DNA of 47,029 nt from Thiocystis violacea (GCF_016583565.1 NZ_NRRF01000037.1:1-47029), one strand, 5' to 3'. Shown: positions 14,426 to 23,936, numbered from the stretch's first letter. Notes: generated by a model not told the origin, from the sequence alone. Translations and numbers: made by a program.

Positions 14426-16921
14426 TTAGAGGTCGACTGGCGTTGGTTCGATCCGCCAGATGTTCTGGGCATACTGCCGGATGGCGCGGTCCGAGGAGAA
14501 ATACCCCATCCGCGCGACATTGAGGATGGACATCCGGGTCCAGTGTTTCTGGTCGCGGTAGGCCTCGCTCACGCGCGCCTGGCATTCGAGGTAGGCGCGA
14601 TAGTCGGCCAGCACCATGAAGGGGTCGTGGTTGATGAGATTGTCCGTTAGCGGCCGGAAGAGTGTGGTGTCGCCGTGCGAGAAGAGCCCGGAGTTGATGA
14701 GGTCGATGTCCGACTTCAGCTCTTGGTCGCCGTGATAATAGTCCCAGGGCCGATAGCCCTCATGCTCCTTGTAGGCGACTTCCTCGGTGGTCATGCCGAA
14801 GAGGAAGAAATTCTCCTTGCCGACGGCGTCGCGGATCTCGACATTGGCTCCATCCAGGGTGCCGATGGTCAGGGCGCCGTTCATCGAGAACTTCATGTTC
14901 CCGGTGCCCGAGGCCTCCTTGCCGGCGAGTGAGATCTGTTCCGAGAGGTCGGCGGCCGGATAGAGGCGCTGGCCGTTCTTCACGTTGAAGTCGGGCATGA
15001 AGACCACCCGCATGAAGCCGTTGACCTCTGGGTCGGCGTTCACGACCTCGGCGACCGAGTTGATCAGCTTGATCATCAGCTTGGCCAGGAAGTAGCCGGG
15101 TGCGGCCTTGCCGCCGAAGATGAAGGCCCGTGGCACGGGGTCTTGCCGGCCCCCCTGCTTGAGTCGCTGATAGCAGCGCACGATGTGTAGCAGATTGAGG
15201 TGTTGGCGTTTGTACTCGTGGAAGCGTTTCGCCTGTACGTCGAACATCGCATCCGGATCGAGCAGGATGCCGGTCGTGTGCTTCAGCCAGGCCGCGAGGT
15301 CGCGCTTGGCCGCGGTCTTGACCTCGCGCCAGCGCCGTTGCAGCGCCTCGTCGTCGGCGTAAGGCTCGAGCCGGGTGAGGCAGGCCAGGTCGCGGACCCA
15401 CTCGTCTCCGCCGCAGGCATCGCTGATCAGGTTGGTCAGCCGCGGATTGCTGACGACCATGAATCGGCGCGGTGTGACGCCATTGGTGACATTCTGAAAG
15501 CGCGCCGGCCAGAGCTCGTAGAAGTCCTTGAACAGGGTGGCCTTCACCAACTCCGAGTGCAGGGCGGCGACCCCGTTGACGGCCTGGCTGCCGACCACCG
15601 CGAGGTGGGCCATGCGGACCCGGCGCTCGCCCTCCTCCGCGATCAGGGACATGCGCCTGACGCGGGCCTCGTCGCCGAGGAAGTGCATGCGGACCTCGTC
15701 GAGAAACCGGCAGTTGATCTCGTAGATGATCTCAAGATGACGCGGCAGCAGCCGCTCGAAGAGCGCCACCGACCAGGTCTCCAGTGCCTCGGGCAAGAGT
15801 GTGTGATTGGTGTAGCAGAAGGTGTTGCGCGTGATCTCCCAGGACTGATCCCAGGTCATGCTGTGGTCGTCCATCAGCAGCCGCAGGAGCTCGGCGACGG
15901 CCAGCGCGGGGTGGGTGTCGTTGAGCTGCGCGACGAACTTCTCGGCGAAGGTCTCGAGCGGGCCGACCGTGTTGAGGTGGAGCCGGATCATGTCCTGGAT
16001 CGAGCAGGACACGAAGAAAAACTGCTGCTTCAGCCGCAGCTCCTTGCCGGCCTCGGGCTCGTCGTTGGGGTAGAGGACCTTGGAGATGGTCTCCGCCTCG
16101 ATCTTGGCGTGCACGGCGCCGTAGTAGTCACCGACGTTGAAGGCCTGGAAATCGAACGACTCGGAGGCTTCCGCCTTCCAGAGTCGCAGCAGATTGACGT
16201 TGCCGACCCCGTAACCCAGGATGGGCGTGTCGTAGGCGACCCCATCGATCTCCAAACTCGGCACCCAGCGCAGCCGTGTCTCGCCGTTCTGATCGCGATA
16301 CTGTTCGGTGTGTCCGCCGTAGGGTACCGGGAAGCGGATCTTGGGGCGTGGAATCTCCCAGGGGTTCCCGTTGCGCAGCCAGGTGTCGCTCTTCTCGACC
16401 TGCCAGCCGTCTTCGATCGTCTGATCGAAGATGCCGAACTCATAGCGGATGCCGTAGCCGATGGCCGGTATCTGGCAGGTCGACAGCGAGTCCATGAAGC
16501 AGGCCGCCAGTCGCCCGAGACCGCCGTTGCCCAGGCCCGGCTCCTCCTCCTCTTCCAGGATGGCGTTGAAGTCCAGGTCCAGTTCCTCGCCCGCTTCCCG
16601 TGCCTTTTCGATGATGTCGAGGTTCACCAGGTTGTTGGCCAGGTGCGGCCCCAGCAGGAACTCGGCCGAGAGATAGCAAAGGGTGCGCGCGTGTTGGGTC
16701 TTGAAGGCCTGCGCGGACTTGACCCAGCGCTTGAGCAGCCGGTCGCGCGTGGTGTAGGCGGCGGCCATGTAGAGGTCATGAGGTGTGGCCACCTCGCGAA
16801 AGCGGCCTTGGATGTAGAAGAGGTTGTCGAGGAAGTCCTGTTTCAGGGCCTCCTTGGACATGCCGGTGCGGGTGCGCTCGCGCTCCGCGGGCAGAGGGCC
16901 GGACGTCTTCGTTTTGGTCAT
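14426..16921 (-). CDS. glgP: Glycogen/starch phosphorylase
   Basis: The 831-residue protein is a full-length glycogen phosphorylase. It contains the active-site blocks AEFLLGPHLANNL, LGNGGLGRLAACF, RFHEYKRQHLN and EASGTGNMKFSMNGALTIGTLDGANVE; the last holds the Lys (about residue 678) that binds pyridoxal phosphate. It releases glucose-1-phosphate from glycogen, the storage polymer of purple sulfur bacteria that fuels dark fermentation. It stands alone: no glgA, glgB or glgC gene is in the window. It converges with fxsA, leaving 45 bp between stops. The N-terminal 25 residues before the conserved region are polar and variable. Confidence 0.97.
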   Translation of the reverse strand: MTKTKTSGPLPAERERTRTGMSKEALKQDFLDNLFYIQGRFREVATPHDLYMAAAYTTRDRLLKRWVKSAQAFKTQHARTLCYLSAEFLLGPHLANNLVNLDIIEKAREAGEELDLDFNAILEEEEEPGLGNGGLGRLAACFMDSLSTCQIPAIGYGIRYEFGIFDQTIEDGWQVEKSDTWLRNGNPWEIPRPKIRFPVPYGGHTEQYRDQNGETRLRWVPSLEIDGVAYDTPILGYGVGNVNLLRLWKAEASESFDFQAFNVGDYYGAVHAKIEAETISKVLYPNDEPEAGKELRLKQQFFFVSCSIQDMIRLHLNTVGPLETFAEKFVAQLNDTHPALAVAELLRLLMDDHSMTWDQSWEITRNTFCYTNHTLLPEALETWSVALFERLLPRHLEIIYEINCRFLDEVRMHFLGDEARVRRMSLIAEEGERRVRMAHLAVVGSQAVNGVAALHSELVKATLFKDFYELWPARFQNVTNGVTPRRFMVVSNPRLTNLISDACGGDEWVRDLACLTRLEPYADDEALQRRWREVKTAAKRDLAAWLKHTTGILLDPDAMFDVQAKRFHEYKRQHLNLLHIVRCYQRLKQGGRQDPVPRAFIFGGKAAPGYFLAKLMIKLINSVAEVVNADPEVNGFMRVVFMPDFNVKNGQRLYPAADLSEQISLAGKEASGTGNMKFSMNGALTIGTLDGANVEIRDAVGKENFFLFGMTTEEVAYKEHEGYRPWDYYHGDQELKSDIDLINSGLFSHGDTTLFRPLTDNLINHDPFMVLADYRAYLECQARVSEAYRDQKHWTRMSILNVARMGYFSSDRAIRQYAQNIWRIEPTPVDL

Positions 16922-17078
16922 GATCTCAACCTTGGTGAGCGGGTGGGCAAGGCGCCGGCCCGGATGTTGCCGATCTTGTGCTCGGTCTTGGCTCCAAACT
17001 CGGCCCGAACGTCTAACTGGAACTTGGCCCCGGTTGCCAGTGCTGGCCGACGCGATCGAACGCCCTGGCCGCGGCCGT

Positions 17079-18053
17079 TCAGCGTGGGAAGAATGCCGGA
17101 TTCAGGAGCCCTTTCAGACGGGCGTAAGGAACGACGACCGACTGGGGGCCTGCCGCGTAGGGCGCGACCGCGTAGGGCGGAAACGTCAGGGTCAGACCCT
17201 CGGCTCCCGGGTAGAGGAGGCGGTAGTTCTCGGCCTGCGGCGCGGTGCCGGTCTTGAGCCAGTCGTCATCGGCGGCGATGAACTCGTCTTCGCTGAGCGC
17301 TCGATAGGCGTCGTCCGAGAGCACGCTCAGCCAGTCGCTGGCGGGTGCGAAGAGTTCCTGGGGCGCGATGCGTCGCCCATCGGGCAGGGTGAGGATCAAG
17401 GGTTCCATGATGGGCATGCCGTGCGCGCCGCCACGGTAGTCATCGCCGCTGAATGCGATTGCGACATAGCGGCTGGCACGGTATGGCTTCTGGTAGTCGA
17501 GCGTGAGCGACCAAGGCGGCAGCTCGCCGAGTTCGGCGAGCCCTGGGGCCTCGTCGGTGTGCTCCTGAAGAAAGGGCGCGATCAGCGATTGGACGAAGGC
17601 GCGGATCTGCGCGTTGATGGGGGTGAGCGCCGGGTCCTTGAAGACCGGGTAACGGGCCGAGATCCGGTAGCCCGGACCCGCGTCGCTGATGTGTCCTTCG
17701 GAGACCCTGTCCATCGCGTCCGGTGTTGCGCTGGCGGGCCTCTCGCTCAATGCCGCGAGACGCGCCCCATAGAGCTCGCTGAGGCAGCCGGTATCGCCGC
17801 AGGCGTCGCGTCGTTGCAGCCAGGCGCGCTGCGCCTCCAGCAACGCCTCCCGCTCGCTCGCCTCCGTCAGCGCGGAGCGCGCGGCCTCGAAGGCCTTCGC
17901 CATGCGCGCGTCCAGCCGGCTCAGCGCGGCATCACCGCAGATCGTCTGCTCGATCCAGGTTCGCGCCTTGCCGCAATCGAAGCTCGCGGCCTGGGGCGTC
18001 GTGCTCCATGCCAGCAGGCTGGCGGCGATCAGCGTCAGATGATGAGGCTTCAT
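17079..18053 (-). CDS. LprI-like/DUF3298 periplasmic protein
   Basis: The 324-residue protein starts with a signal peptide ending at TPQAAS and continues FDCGKARTWIEQTICGDAALSRLD, the N-terminal Cys-containing pattern of lysozyme-inhibitor LprI-like proteins, with QRAWLQRRDACGDTGCL downstream. The second half, with YVAIAFSGDDYRGGAHGMP and later LTFPPYAVAPYAAGPQSV, matches the DUF3298/RsiV C-terminal domain, in which a YxxGxAH-like loop is typical. The combination is found in periplasmic proteins of proteobacteria; RsiV-type domains bind lysozyme, so an envelope defence or sensing role is possible but inferred. It is located 101 bp upstream of nothing obvious and downstream of the lpdA gene on the same strand. 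Confidence 0.8.
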   Translation of the reverse strand: MKPHHLTLIAASLLAWSTTPQAASFDCGKARTWIEQTICGDAALSRLDARMAKAFEAARSALTEASEREALLEAQRAWLQRRDACGDTGCLSELYGARLAALSERPASATPDAMDRVSEGHISDAGPGYRISARYPVFKDPALTPINAQIRAFVQSLIAPFLQEHTDEAPGLAELGELPPWSLTLDYQKPYRASRYVAIAFSGDDYRGGAHGMPIMEPLILTLPDGRRIAPQELFAPASDWLSVLSDDAYRALSEDEFIAADDDWLKTGTAPQAENYRLLYPGAEGLTLTFPPYAVAPYAAGPQSVVVPYARLKGLLNPAFFPR

Positions 18054-18154
18054 TCCTGGTCTCCCGATCGACGCCCACTGTGTTGCGCCGCGCCAGCGCG
18101 CTGCCTGGTCCGCCGAGGTGCCGGGCAGCTCGGCGGACAGCCCTCGTTTCGGTC

Positions 18155-19861
18155 TCAGCGCTTCTTGGGCGGCATGATATCCGTGATGGAGCCGTGCGCC
18201 ATCTCGGCCGCCAGGCCGATGGTCTCGTTCAGGGTCGGGTGTGGATGGATGGTCAAGCCGATGTCCTCCATGTCCGCGCCCATCTCCAGCGCCAGCACGG
18301 CCTCGCCGATCAGCTCGCCCGCGTTGGGTCCGACGATGCCGGCCCCAAGGATGCGTTTGGTCTCCGGGTCGAACAGCAGCTTGGTCATGCCTTCGTCGCG
18401 GTGGATGCCGAGCGCGCGGCCGCTTGCCGCCCAGGGGAAGACACCCTTCTCGTAGGCGATGCCGTCCTCCTTGGCCTTGGTCTCGGTCAGGCCCATCCAG
18501 GCGACCTCGGGGTCGGTGTAGGCAACCGAGGGGATGGTCAGGGGATCGAAGAGCGCGGGCAGTCCGGCGATGACCTCGGCCGCGACCTTGGCCTCGTGGG
18601 TGGCCTTGTGCGCCAACATGGGGCCGCCGACCACGTCGCCGATGGCAAAGACGTGCGGGACGTTGGTGCGCATGTGGCCGTCGACCTTGATGAACCCATG
18701 CTGGTCGACCTTGACGCCCGCGGCTTCCGCGTCGATGTGCTTGCCGTTGGGCAGCCGCCCGACGGCGACCAGCACCTTGTCGTAGGTCTCCTCGCCGGGA
18801 TGCTTGCCCTCGAAGCTGACCTTGATGCCCTCCTGGCCGGCGCTCATGCCCGCGACCTTGGTTTCGAGCATGATCTTGTCGTAGCGCTTCTTGATGATCT
18901 TTTCGAGACTGCGCACCAGGTCGAGATCGGCGCCGGGCATAAGCTGATTCTTGAGTTCGACCACGTCGATCCGGGTGCCCAAGGCGCTGTAGACCGAGGC
19001 CATCTCCAGGCCGATGATGCCGCCCCCGACGATCAACATGCGGCCCGGCACGTCAGCGATCTCGAGCGCGTCGGTCGAGTCCATCACGCGCGGGTCTTCG
19101 TGCGGGAAGCCGGGGATCTTCATGGGCGAGGAGCCGCAGGCGATGATGCAGTCGTCGAACTGAATGCGCACGCGCCCGTCCCGGGTCTCGACGCCGATCC
19201 GATTGGGCGCCTCGAAGCGCCCGGTGCCCTGAATCACCTCGACTTTGCGCTGCTTCGCCAGGGCGGTCAGACCGCCGGTCAGCTTGGCGACGACCTTGTT
19301 CTTGCCGGCGCGCATCTTGTCCAGATCGATCTTCGGCGGCTCGAAGGTCACGCCCATGCTGCCGAGCGTCTTCGCCTCCTCGATGATGGCGGCGGTGTGC
19401 AGCAGCGCCTTGGAGGGGATGCAGCCGACGTTGAGGCAGACGCCGCCGAGGGTGTCGTAGCGCTCGATGAGCACGACTTTTTTGCCCAGATCGGCCGCGC
19501 GGAAGGCGGCCGTGTAGCCGCCGGGGCCGGCGCCGAGCACGACGACTTCCGTGACCATGTCGGTGGCGACCGCATCCGCTGCGCTCTGTTGCCGGGGCTG
19601 CTGCTCCGCGCCGTCGGCCTCTGACGCTTCAAGGGTCAGAATGGGGTCGCCCTGTGAGACGCGGTCGCCGACCTTCACGTTCAGGCTCGCGATGGTCCCG
19701 GCCTGTGGCGCTGGGATCTCCATGGTTGCCTTGTCGCTCTCAAGTGAGATGAGCGAGGCCTCTTGCGTGACGCGGTCGCCGGGGGATACGAGGATCTCGA
19801 CGACTTCCACGTCCTTGAAATCGCCGATATCCGGCACCTTGACCTCGATGATGTTGCTCAT
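18155..19861 (-). CDS. lpdA: Dihydrolipoamide dehydrogenase (E3) with N-terminal lipoyl domain
   Basis: The 568-residue protein has a lipoyl domain in residues 1-80, with the attachment Lys44 in ESDKATME. A flexible linker rich in Gln and Ala follows, then a complete E3: FAD motif VVLGAGPGGYTAAFRAADLG, the redox-active disulfide in GGVCLNVGCIPSK (about residues 140-150), the NAD motif IVGGGIIGLEMASVY, and the C-terminal HPHPTLNE with the catalytic His. It reoxidises dihydrolipoyl groups of 2-oxo-acid dehydrogenases, here most likely pyruvate dehydrogenase. In many relatives the gene follows aceE and aceF; in this window neither is present and the upstream gene is a signalling protein. The ATG at 19861 gives the family-standard amino end. 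Confidence 0.96.
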   Translation of the reverse strand: MSNIIEVKVPDIGDFKDVEVVEILVSPGDRVTQEASLISLESDKATMEIPAPQAGTIASLNVKVGDRVSQGDPILTLEASEADGAEQQPRQQSAADAVATDMVTEVVVLGAGPGGYTAAFRAADLGKKVVLIERYDTLGGVCLNVGCIPSKALLHTAAIIEEAKTLGSMGVTFEPPKIDLDKMRAGKNKVVAKLTGGLTALAKQRKVEVIQGTGRFEAPNRIGVETRDGRVRIQFDDCIIACGSSPMKIPGFPHEDPRVMDSTDALEIADVPGRMLIVGGGIIGLEMASVYSALGTRIDVVELKNQLMPGADLDLVRSLEKIIKKRYDKIMLETKVAGMSAGQEGIKVSFEGKHPGEETYDKVLVAVGRLPNGKHIDAEAAGVKVDQHGFIKVDGHMRTNVPHVFAIGDVVGGPMLAHKATHEAKVAAEVIAGLPALFDPLTIPSVAYTDPEVAWMGLTETKAKEDGIAYEKGVFPWAASGRALGIHRDEGMTKLLFDPETKRILGAGIVGPNAGELIGEAVLALEMGADMEDIGLTIHPHPTLNETIGLAAEMAHGSITDIMPPKKR

Positions 19862-20106
19862 GATGTGCTGCTACTCTTCCGCCGCGTTGGGCGCTCGGTC
19901 GTTTGCGATTGATGACTGTCGTGAAGCTCGCGCTCTGTCGGCATCGACATGCCTTGTGCCGCCGATCTGGAGGTGGGGAGCGGGCGATTGCGCGAGGGCG
20001 GCGCCCCCCATGGTTCGAGGTGGCGTCTCGCCATGTCTGTTGGCGCAATGCTAAACGATCGGGGGCTGATAGGCGAAGCAACTCTCGGCTTGCCGCGCCG
20101 GGGGGC

Positions 20107-20862
20107 TCAGGCCGCGTGATAGACGAGGCGATCTCCACCCTGGTCTCTCGCCTGGCGGAGCGCCTGGTCCGCGCGCTCGATGACCTCGAAGACCGAGTTG
20201 TCCTGATGGCCGATGGCAGAGACGCCGGCGCTGGCGGTGATTTGGACCTTGGTGTCCAGGGTCACGCGGAACCGGAAACGGCCGATCTGTTCCAGCAGGC
20301 TCTTGAGCGCGCTCAGGGCGGCGGCCTCTTCGCGGTCGGGGAGGCCGAGGATGAAGACCTTGCCGGCAAATCGGCCGATGATGTCCTCTTCGATCAAGCG
20401 CTCCGAGCGGCGCAGCAAGGTGCCGAAGCGGCGTAGTAGCTCGTCGCCCGCGCCGTATCCGTAGGTGTCGTTGATGTGCGAGAGCGCGTCGATGTCGAGG
20501 AGGACGCAGAAACAGCCGCGCGCCGGGTCCGTGCTGGTCGCGCGGCGTTGGCAGTTGGTGAAGAACGGCTGAAATCGCTCCATGGCGCCACGTCGGTTCA
20601 GCACCTGCGTCAGGTCGTCGGTGATGCTGGCGCGCTCGATCTCCCCATGCAGCTTGAGCAGGGCCGCATGCTGGGTCTCGGCCATCCAGATCTTTTCCTT
20701 CAGGTGCGAGACCAGACGGGAGTAGCCTTCGGCCTCGCGCAGACGTTCGTCGCCGGTCGCCTTCGCCAGCCCGCGGTAGTAGCTGGATTCGCGCTGCTGC
20801 GCCTCCAGCCGCTGCTCCAGCTCGTGGATGCGGTCGGTGAGCCGATCATGCTCCGCATTCAT
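20107..20862 (-). CDS. GGDEF-domain protein with degenerate active site
   Basis: The 251-residue protein has a coiled-coil amino part (about residues 5-75, heptads such as IHELEQRLEAQQRE) followed by a GGDEF domain: TDDLTQVLNRRGAMERF, DIDALSHINDTYGYGAGDELLRRFG and ADQALRQARDQGGDRLVY. At the catalytic position, however, it reads GRFAGKVFIL instead of RxGGDEF, so the residues for metal and GTP binding are replaced. Synthesis of cyclic-di-GMP is therefore unlikely; a scaffold or receiver role is more plausible. The gene begins five bases after the stop of the FIST gene. I use the ATG at 20862 because the longer frame would overlap FIST and starts with unrelated sequence. Confidence 0.85.
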   Translation of the reverse strand: MNAEHDRLTDRIHELEQRLEAQQRESSYYRGLAKATGDERLREAEGYSRLVSHLKEKIWMAETQHAALLKLHGEIERASITDDLTQVLNRRGAMERFQPFFTNCQRRATSTDPARGCFCVLLDIDALSHINDTYGYGAGDELLRRFGTLLRRSERLIEEDIIGRFAGKVFILGLPDREEAAALSALKSLLEQIGRFRFRVTLDTKVQITASAGVSAIGHQDNSVFEVIERADQALRQARDQGGDRLVYHAA

Positions 20863-20866
20863 GGGG

Positions 20867-22087
20867 CTAGACCGTGAAGACCATGAGGACGCCGGTCCAA
20901 TCCAGGCTGCGGCTGCCGCTCTCGAAGGGGGCGATCTCGACGCCGGAGAAAAAACCGAACAGGGGCACATCGGCCTGGTTGAAAATGTCCTGCACCTCGG
21001 CGGACTCCTCCTGGAGTGATTCGGAGAACTGCGCGTTCCTGCCCGCGCAATCGATGTAGAGGCCGAGCAAGGGCTCGCGGCCCGCGGCGCGGACCCGTCG
21101 GAGCAGGTGCTCGGCGTTCATCCGCGCGGACTCGAGAATCTTGTGTGAGTCGCGCAGCATGAATTGGATCTCCGTGCCGACCTCAAGGTCCGACTCGAAG
21201 GTCAGGATCCCCGAGCGGTCGGGGAGGACGCCGAGGATGAGGCGGTTAACATAGTCTTCCTCGCGAAACGCCCGCGCATAGCGCTCGCCGTGATTGACGC
21301 CGATGGTCAGGCGCTTGAGCGGGACCTGGGTCTGCCAGGAGCGATCGCCGTACATTTCATCGATGACCTCCACGATGGGCCGGCCGTCCAGCTCGTGGAT
21401 GACGGGGCCTTCGCGGCGGGTGATGGTGTAATAGAGACCGTCCTTGAGCGTGCAGCCGTGCATGATGCACCAGTCCACCGCGAAGTCGCCCGTGAGCGAG
21501 AGAGTGACCGCCGACTGCGTGGCGACGCGGTCGCCGATGAACTGGATCGTCGGTGAAAGCTTCTCGTCACCCATGACCCCTGCGCCCACGACAGGGTAGG
21601 GGCGGGCGAACTGCGCCTGGAGACCCGCGAGCAGCGACCGCGACGAGTTCATGACGGGCGGGCTCGTGGCTGTCGGGCCGACACGGATCGAATCATAGAA
21701 GAGCAGGGTTGCCGTGGCGGGCGCCAACGGCAGTTGTCGGCCGAGGATGCAACCGACCTGGTGCTCCCCCTGATCCAACCCGCCGACGGAGGCCAAGCGG
21801 ATCTCCATCTCAGGTGCCTCGATTAGGAGCAGCCCGCTGATACTGCCCTGGTAGCAGATGGTCGTGTTGGTGATGATGCCCAGCCCCGAGCCGCCGACCA
21901 CCGGCGTCTGCGCGCCGATCTCCGCCCGGATGCCCTCAAGCAGTGCCGCCGCGTCGACGGCCAGCGAGCAGAAGGCAAGCGCGAGGCTGGGGGCTTGAAT
22001 GCAGCCCTGCTCCATGGCCGACCGGGCGATCTCCCGACCGGCGGTCCATCCGTCCGTGGCTTGACTGCTTCCTGTACCCACCTTCAT
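20867..22087 (-). CDS. FIST N/C domain sensory protein
   Basis: The 406-residue protein matches the FIST architecture. The N domain covers about residues 25-215 (SLALAFCS, TPVVGGSGLGII, ARPYPVVGAGVMGDE) and the C domain about 225-390 (VIHELDGRPIVEVIDEMYGD, LLGLYIDCAGRN, VPLFGFFSGVEIAPF). FIST domains are predicted to bind small ligands such as amino acids and often feed signals to GGDEF, histidine kinase or chemotaxis partners. No signal peptide or membrane segment is seen, so it should be cytoplasmic. It is followed almost directly by the GGDEF-like gene, forming a two-gene unit in which FIST is the likely input. Confidence 0.9.
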   Translation of the reverse strand: MKVGTGSSQATDGWTAGREIARSAMEQGCIQAPSLALAFCSLAVDAAALLEGIRAEIGAQTPVVGGSGLGIITNTTICYQGSISGLLLIEAPEMEIRLASVGGLDQGEHQVGCILGRQLPLAPATATLLFYDSIRVGPTATSPPVMNSSRSLLAGLQAQFARPYPVVGAGVMGDEKLSPTIQFIGDRVATQSAVTLSLTGDFAVDWCIMHGCTLKDGLYYTITRREGPVIHELDGRPIVEVIDEMYGDRSWQTQVPLKRLTIGVNHGERYARAFREEDYVNRLILGVLPDRSGILTFESDLEVGTEIQFMLRDSHKILESARMNAEHLLRRVRAAGREPLLGLYIDCAGRNAQFSESLQEESAEVQDIFNQADVPLFGFFSGVEIAPFESGSRSLDWTGVLMVFTV

Positions 22088-22637
22088 GTCCGATTGTCCT
22101 CTGATCGAAGCCCCGCGGGGCGCTCTGGCTCGCTGCCGACCGAGACTTCCTGAGAATCCCCGAGCTGGTCAGGCCCAAGCGGACAGGATCGACGCGCGGC
22201 TGCGATTGCGGCTTAGTCTATCAAGCTTCGGGGGGCGGTCTCTGAGGCAGGTTTCGCATTCGAGCTGTTGCCGGCGCTCGACCCCGGCGAAGGCCAGCGG
22301 CCGCGGGCAGCAAGGATGGATCCTTGCGCGCCGAGTCTGCGCGGTCTGCCGGGCCAGGCGGCAGGAGCCACCCATGGACGACAGCGCCGCGCGGCTGGAT
22401 GCTCAAGCATGCGCTCGGACTTGGTCGATGCCGATCACATCCCTCCTGGCATGCCGTCAATTCGTGGCCGAGCCCTTCCGCATCGCTGTTCTCTCTCGTG
22501 AATAGCGGCTTTCATGACACTGACAACTGACAACTGACAACTGACAACTGACAACTGACAACTGACAACTGACAACTGACAACTGACAACTGACAACTGA
22601 CAAGGAGGCAGACCCCGCCTGCCGGCAAGCTCCCCTG
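22088..22637. other. Non-coding region between FIST and BNR remnant genes
   Basis: Apart from the 7-bp tandem repeat tract (22519-22602), this 550-bp stretch shows no recognisable gene. A frame over the repeat encodes a run of CQLSVVS units, which is simply the repeat translated. The upstream region of the FIST gene is at the left end. Confidence 0.5.
22519..22602. repeat. Twelve perfect copies of a 7-bp tandem repeat (ACTGACA)
   Basis: The heptamer ACTGACA is repeated twelve times without a single mismatch over 84 bp. The tract is not a CRISPR, since there are no spacers. Heptanucleotide tandem repeats of similar sequence are familiar from cyanobacterial intergenic regions. Perfect identity suggests recent expansion or frequent slippage, so copy number probably varies between strains. 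It lies 35 bp beyond the stop of the broken BNR gene. Confidence 0.97.
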
Positions 22638-23936
22638 CTATTCCCCGCCGACCGCCGAGAACCGCGCGCCAGGCAGGGCGCCGAAGCCCTGAGTCAGTCT
22701 GATCCGTGCCGCCCGAAAGAAGACGCTGGCGCCCACGGGTATGCTGACCGGGTTGGCCGTCGCCAGGGTATGGGTTGCGATGCAGACCGTTTGCCCACTG
22801 GGGAAGATCGTCCCGCTCGAAACCTGTACATCCGAGCCAGAGCAATCGGCGCTGGGATCCCCGCTCACGCCCATTGCGCGCAATCCGTCACCGAAGTTGG
22901 TGACCCATACCTGCGCGGGGTCGAAAGGGTTGATGAAGACGCGCAGTGGGTGACGAAACGGGTACTCGGGGTCTTGCGTCAGGACCGGTGCTGAGTGGCT
23001 GAAGTTCTCGCTCTTCCAGAGCCCTTGGGTCTCTGTCGTCATCCAGGCGATGTCGGGGTTGCTCGGGTCGATGGTCACGGACTCGACCCTGGGCAGGTCG
23101 CTGATCCGGGTCCAGCTCAGACCGCGATCCGTGGTGCGGTAGAGTCCGCCGACATGCTCATGTCCCCCGCCCCAATGGCGGAAGACGCTCACGAGCCAGG
23201 TGTGCTGACTGCTGTCATGGGGGTCGACCACGAGATCCTTGGTCCACCATTGCATGTCACTGTGGCTGCGATCGACCCAGGTCGCGCCGCCATCGCTGCT
23301 GACGAAGACGCCTGAGCGGGCGGTGAAGTCCCAATTGCTGTCCATGTGCCCCGAATAGGTGGCCACGAGGGTACCGTCCGCGAGTGCGTGGATCGTGAAC
23401 GCATGCCCCTGGGTGCGGGGTGGGGCGCTCAATGCCTGCCAGGTGGCGGCCGTGCCGTTCTGCAGATCATGCGTGACATAGATCCCGCCGGCCTGACTGT
23501 GCACGACGCTGGCATAGAGGCGGTTGCGATCCTGCGGGTCGAAGGCGAGCCAAACGACGGGATGCCCGAAGTCGTGCAGGACCGTCCAGCTGGCCCCCTG
23601 ATCAGTGGAGACCATCAGGTGACCCCGAGCGCCGTCGATGCGGTCGTCGGCGAGGTAGGTGCTTTGATAGAGGTCATGCACCGAGGGTGTCGCGGCATAG
23701 AGGGTGCCAGTGCCCGGTTGTGCAATGATCTGGTAGGTGCTGTTGTCCGTCAGTCCGAGACTGCCGCCGGCCTGCCAGCTGAGTCCGCCGTCCCGGCTGC
23801 GCTGACCCTGGATGTTCGTGAAAGCGGCGTTGCGCGTGTTGGCGTCCGACCAATGCAGCCACCAGTCGGATGTTTTTGGACGCCGATGCCGTTGTAGGTC
23901 AACGCCCCGCGGTGTCGGGCGCCCCTTGGCGTTCAG
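22638..23936 (-). pseudogene. BNR/sialidase-like repeat protein, 5'-truncated and frameshifted
   Basis: The open frame 22638-23681 (347 codons from a GTG) contains repeated Asp-box/BNR motifs: STDQGASWTVL, SSDGGATWVDR, TTDRGLSWTRI. These build beta-propellers in sialidase-like and photosystem-stability-like proteins. The homology does not begin at the GTG: the same frame upstream carries another clear unit (RSRDGGLSW) and DWWLHWSDANTRNA, back to about 23870. There a run of five A (minus strand, 23873-23877) marks a frame change; with one more A the sequence would read on from YNGIGVQKTSDWW. Beyond 23936 the frame stops and the divergent ATPase gene begins, so signal peptide and first repeats are missing. 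Function is unknown; if expressed from the GTG it would be an incomplete propeller. Confidence 0.7.

Noticed and set aside
22519..22602. CRISPR array
   Set aside because: The 7-bp units are contiguous without spacers, so it is a simple tandem repeat.
22435..22845. Minus-strand frame with a run of CQLSVVS units
   Set aside because: It is the translated heptamer repeat plus the wrong frame of the BNR gene; not a real protein.
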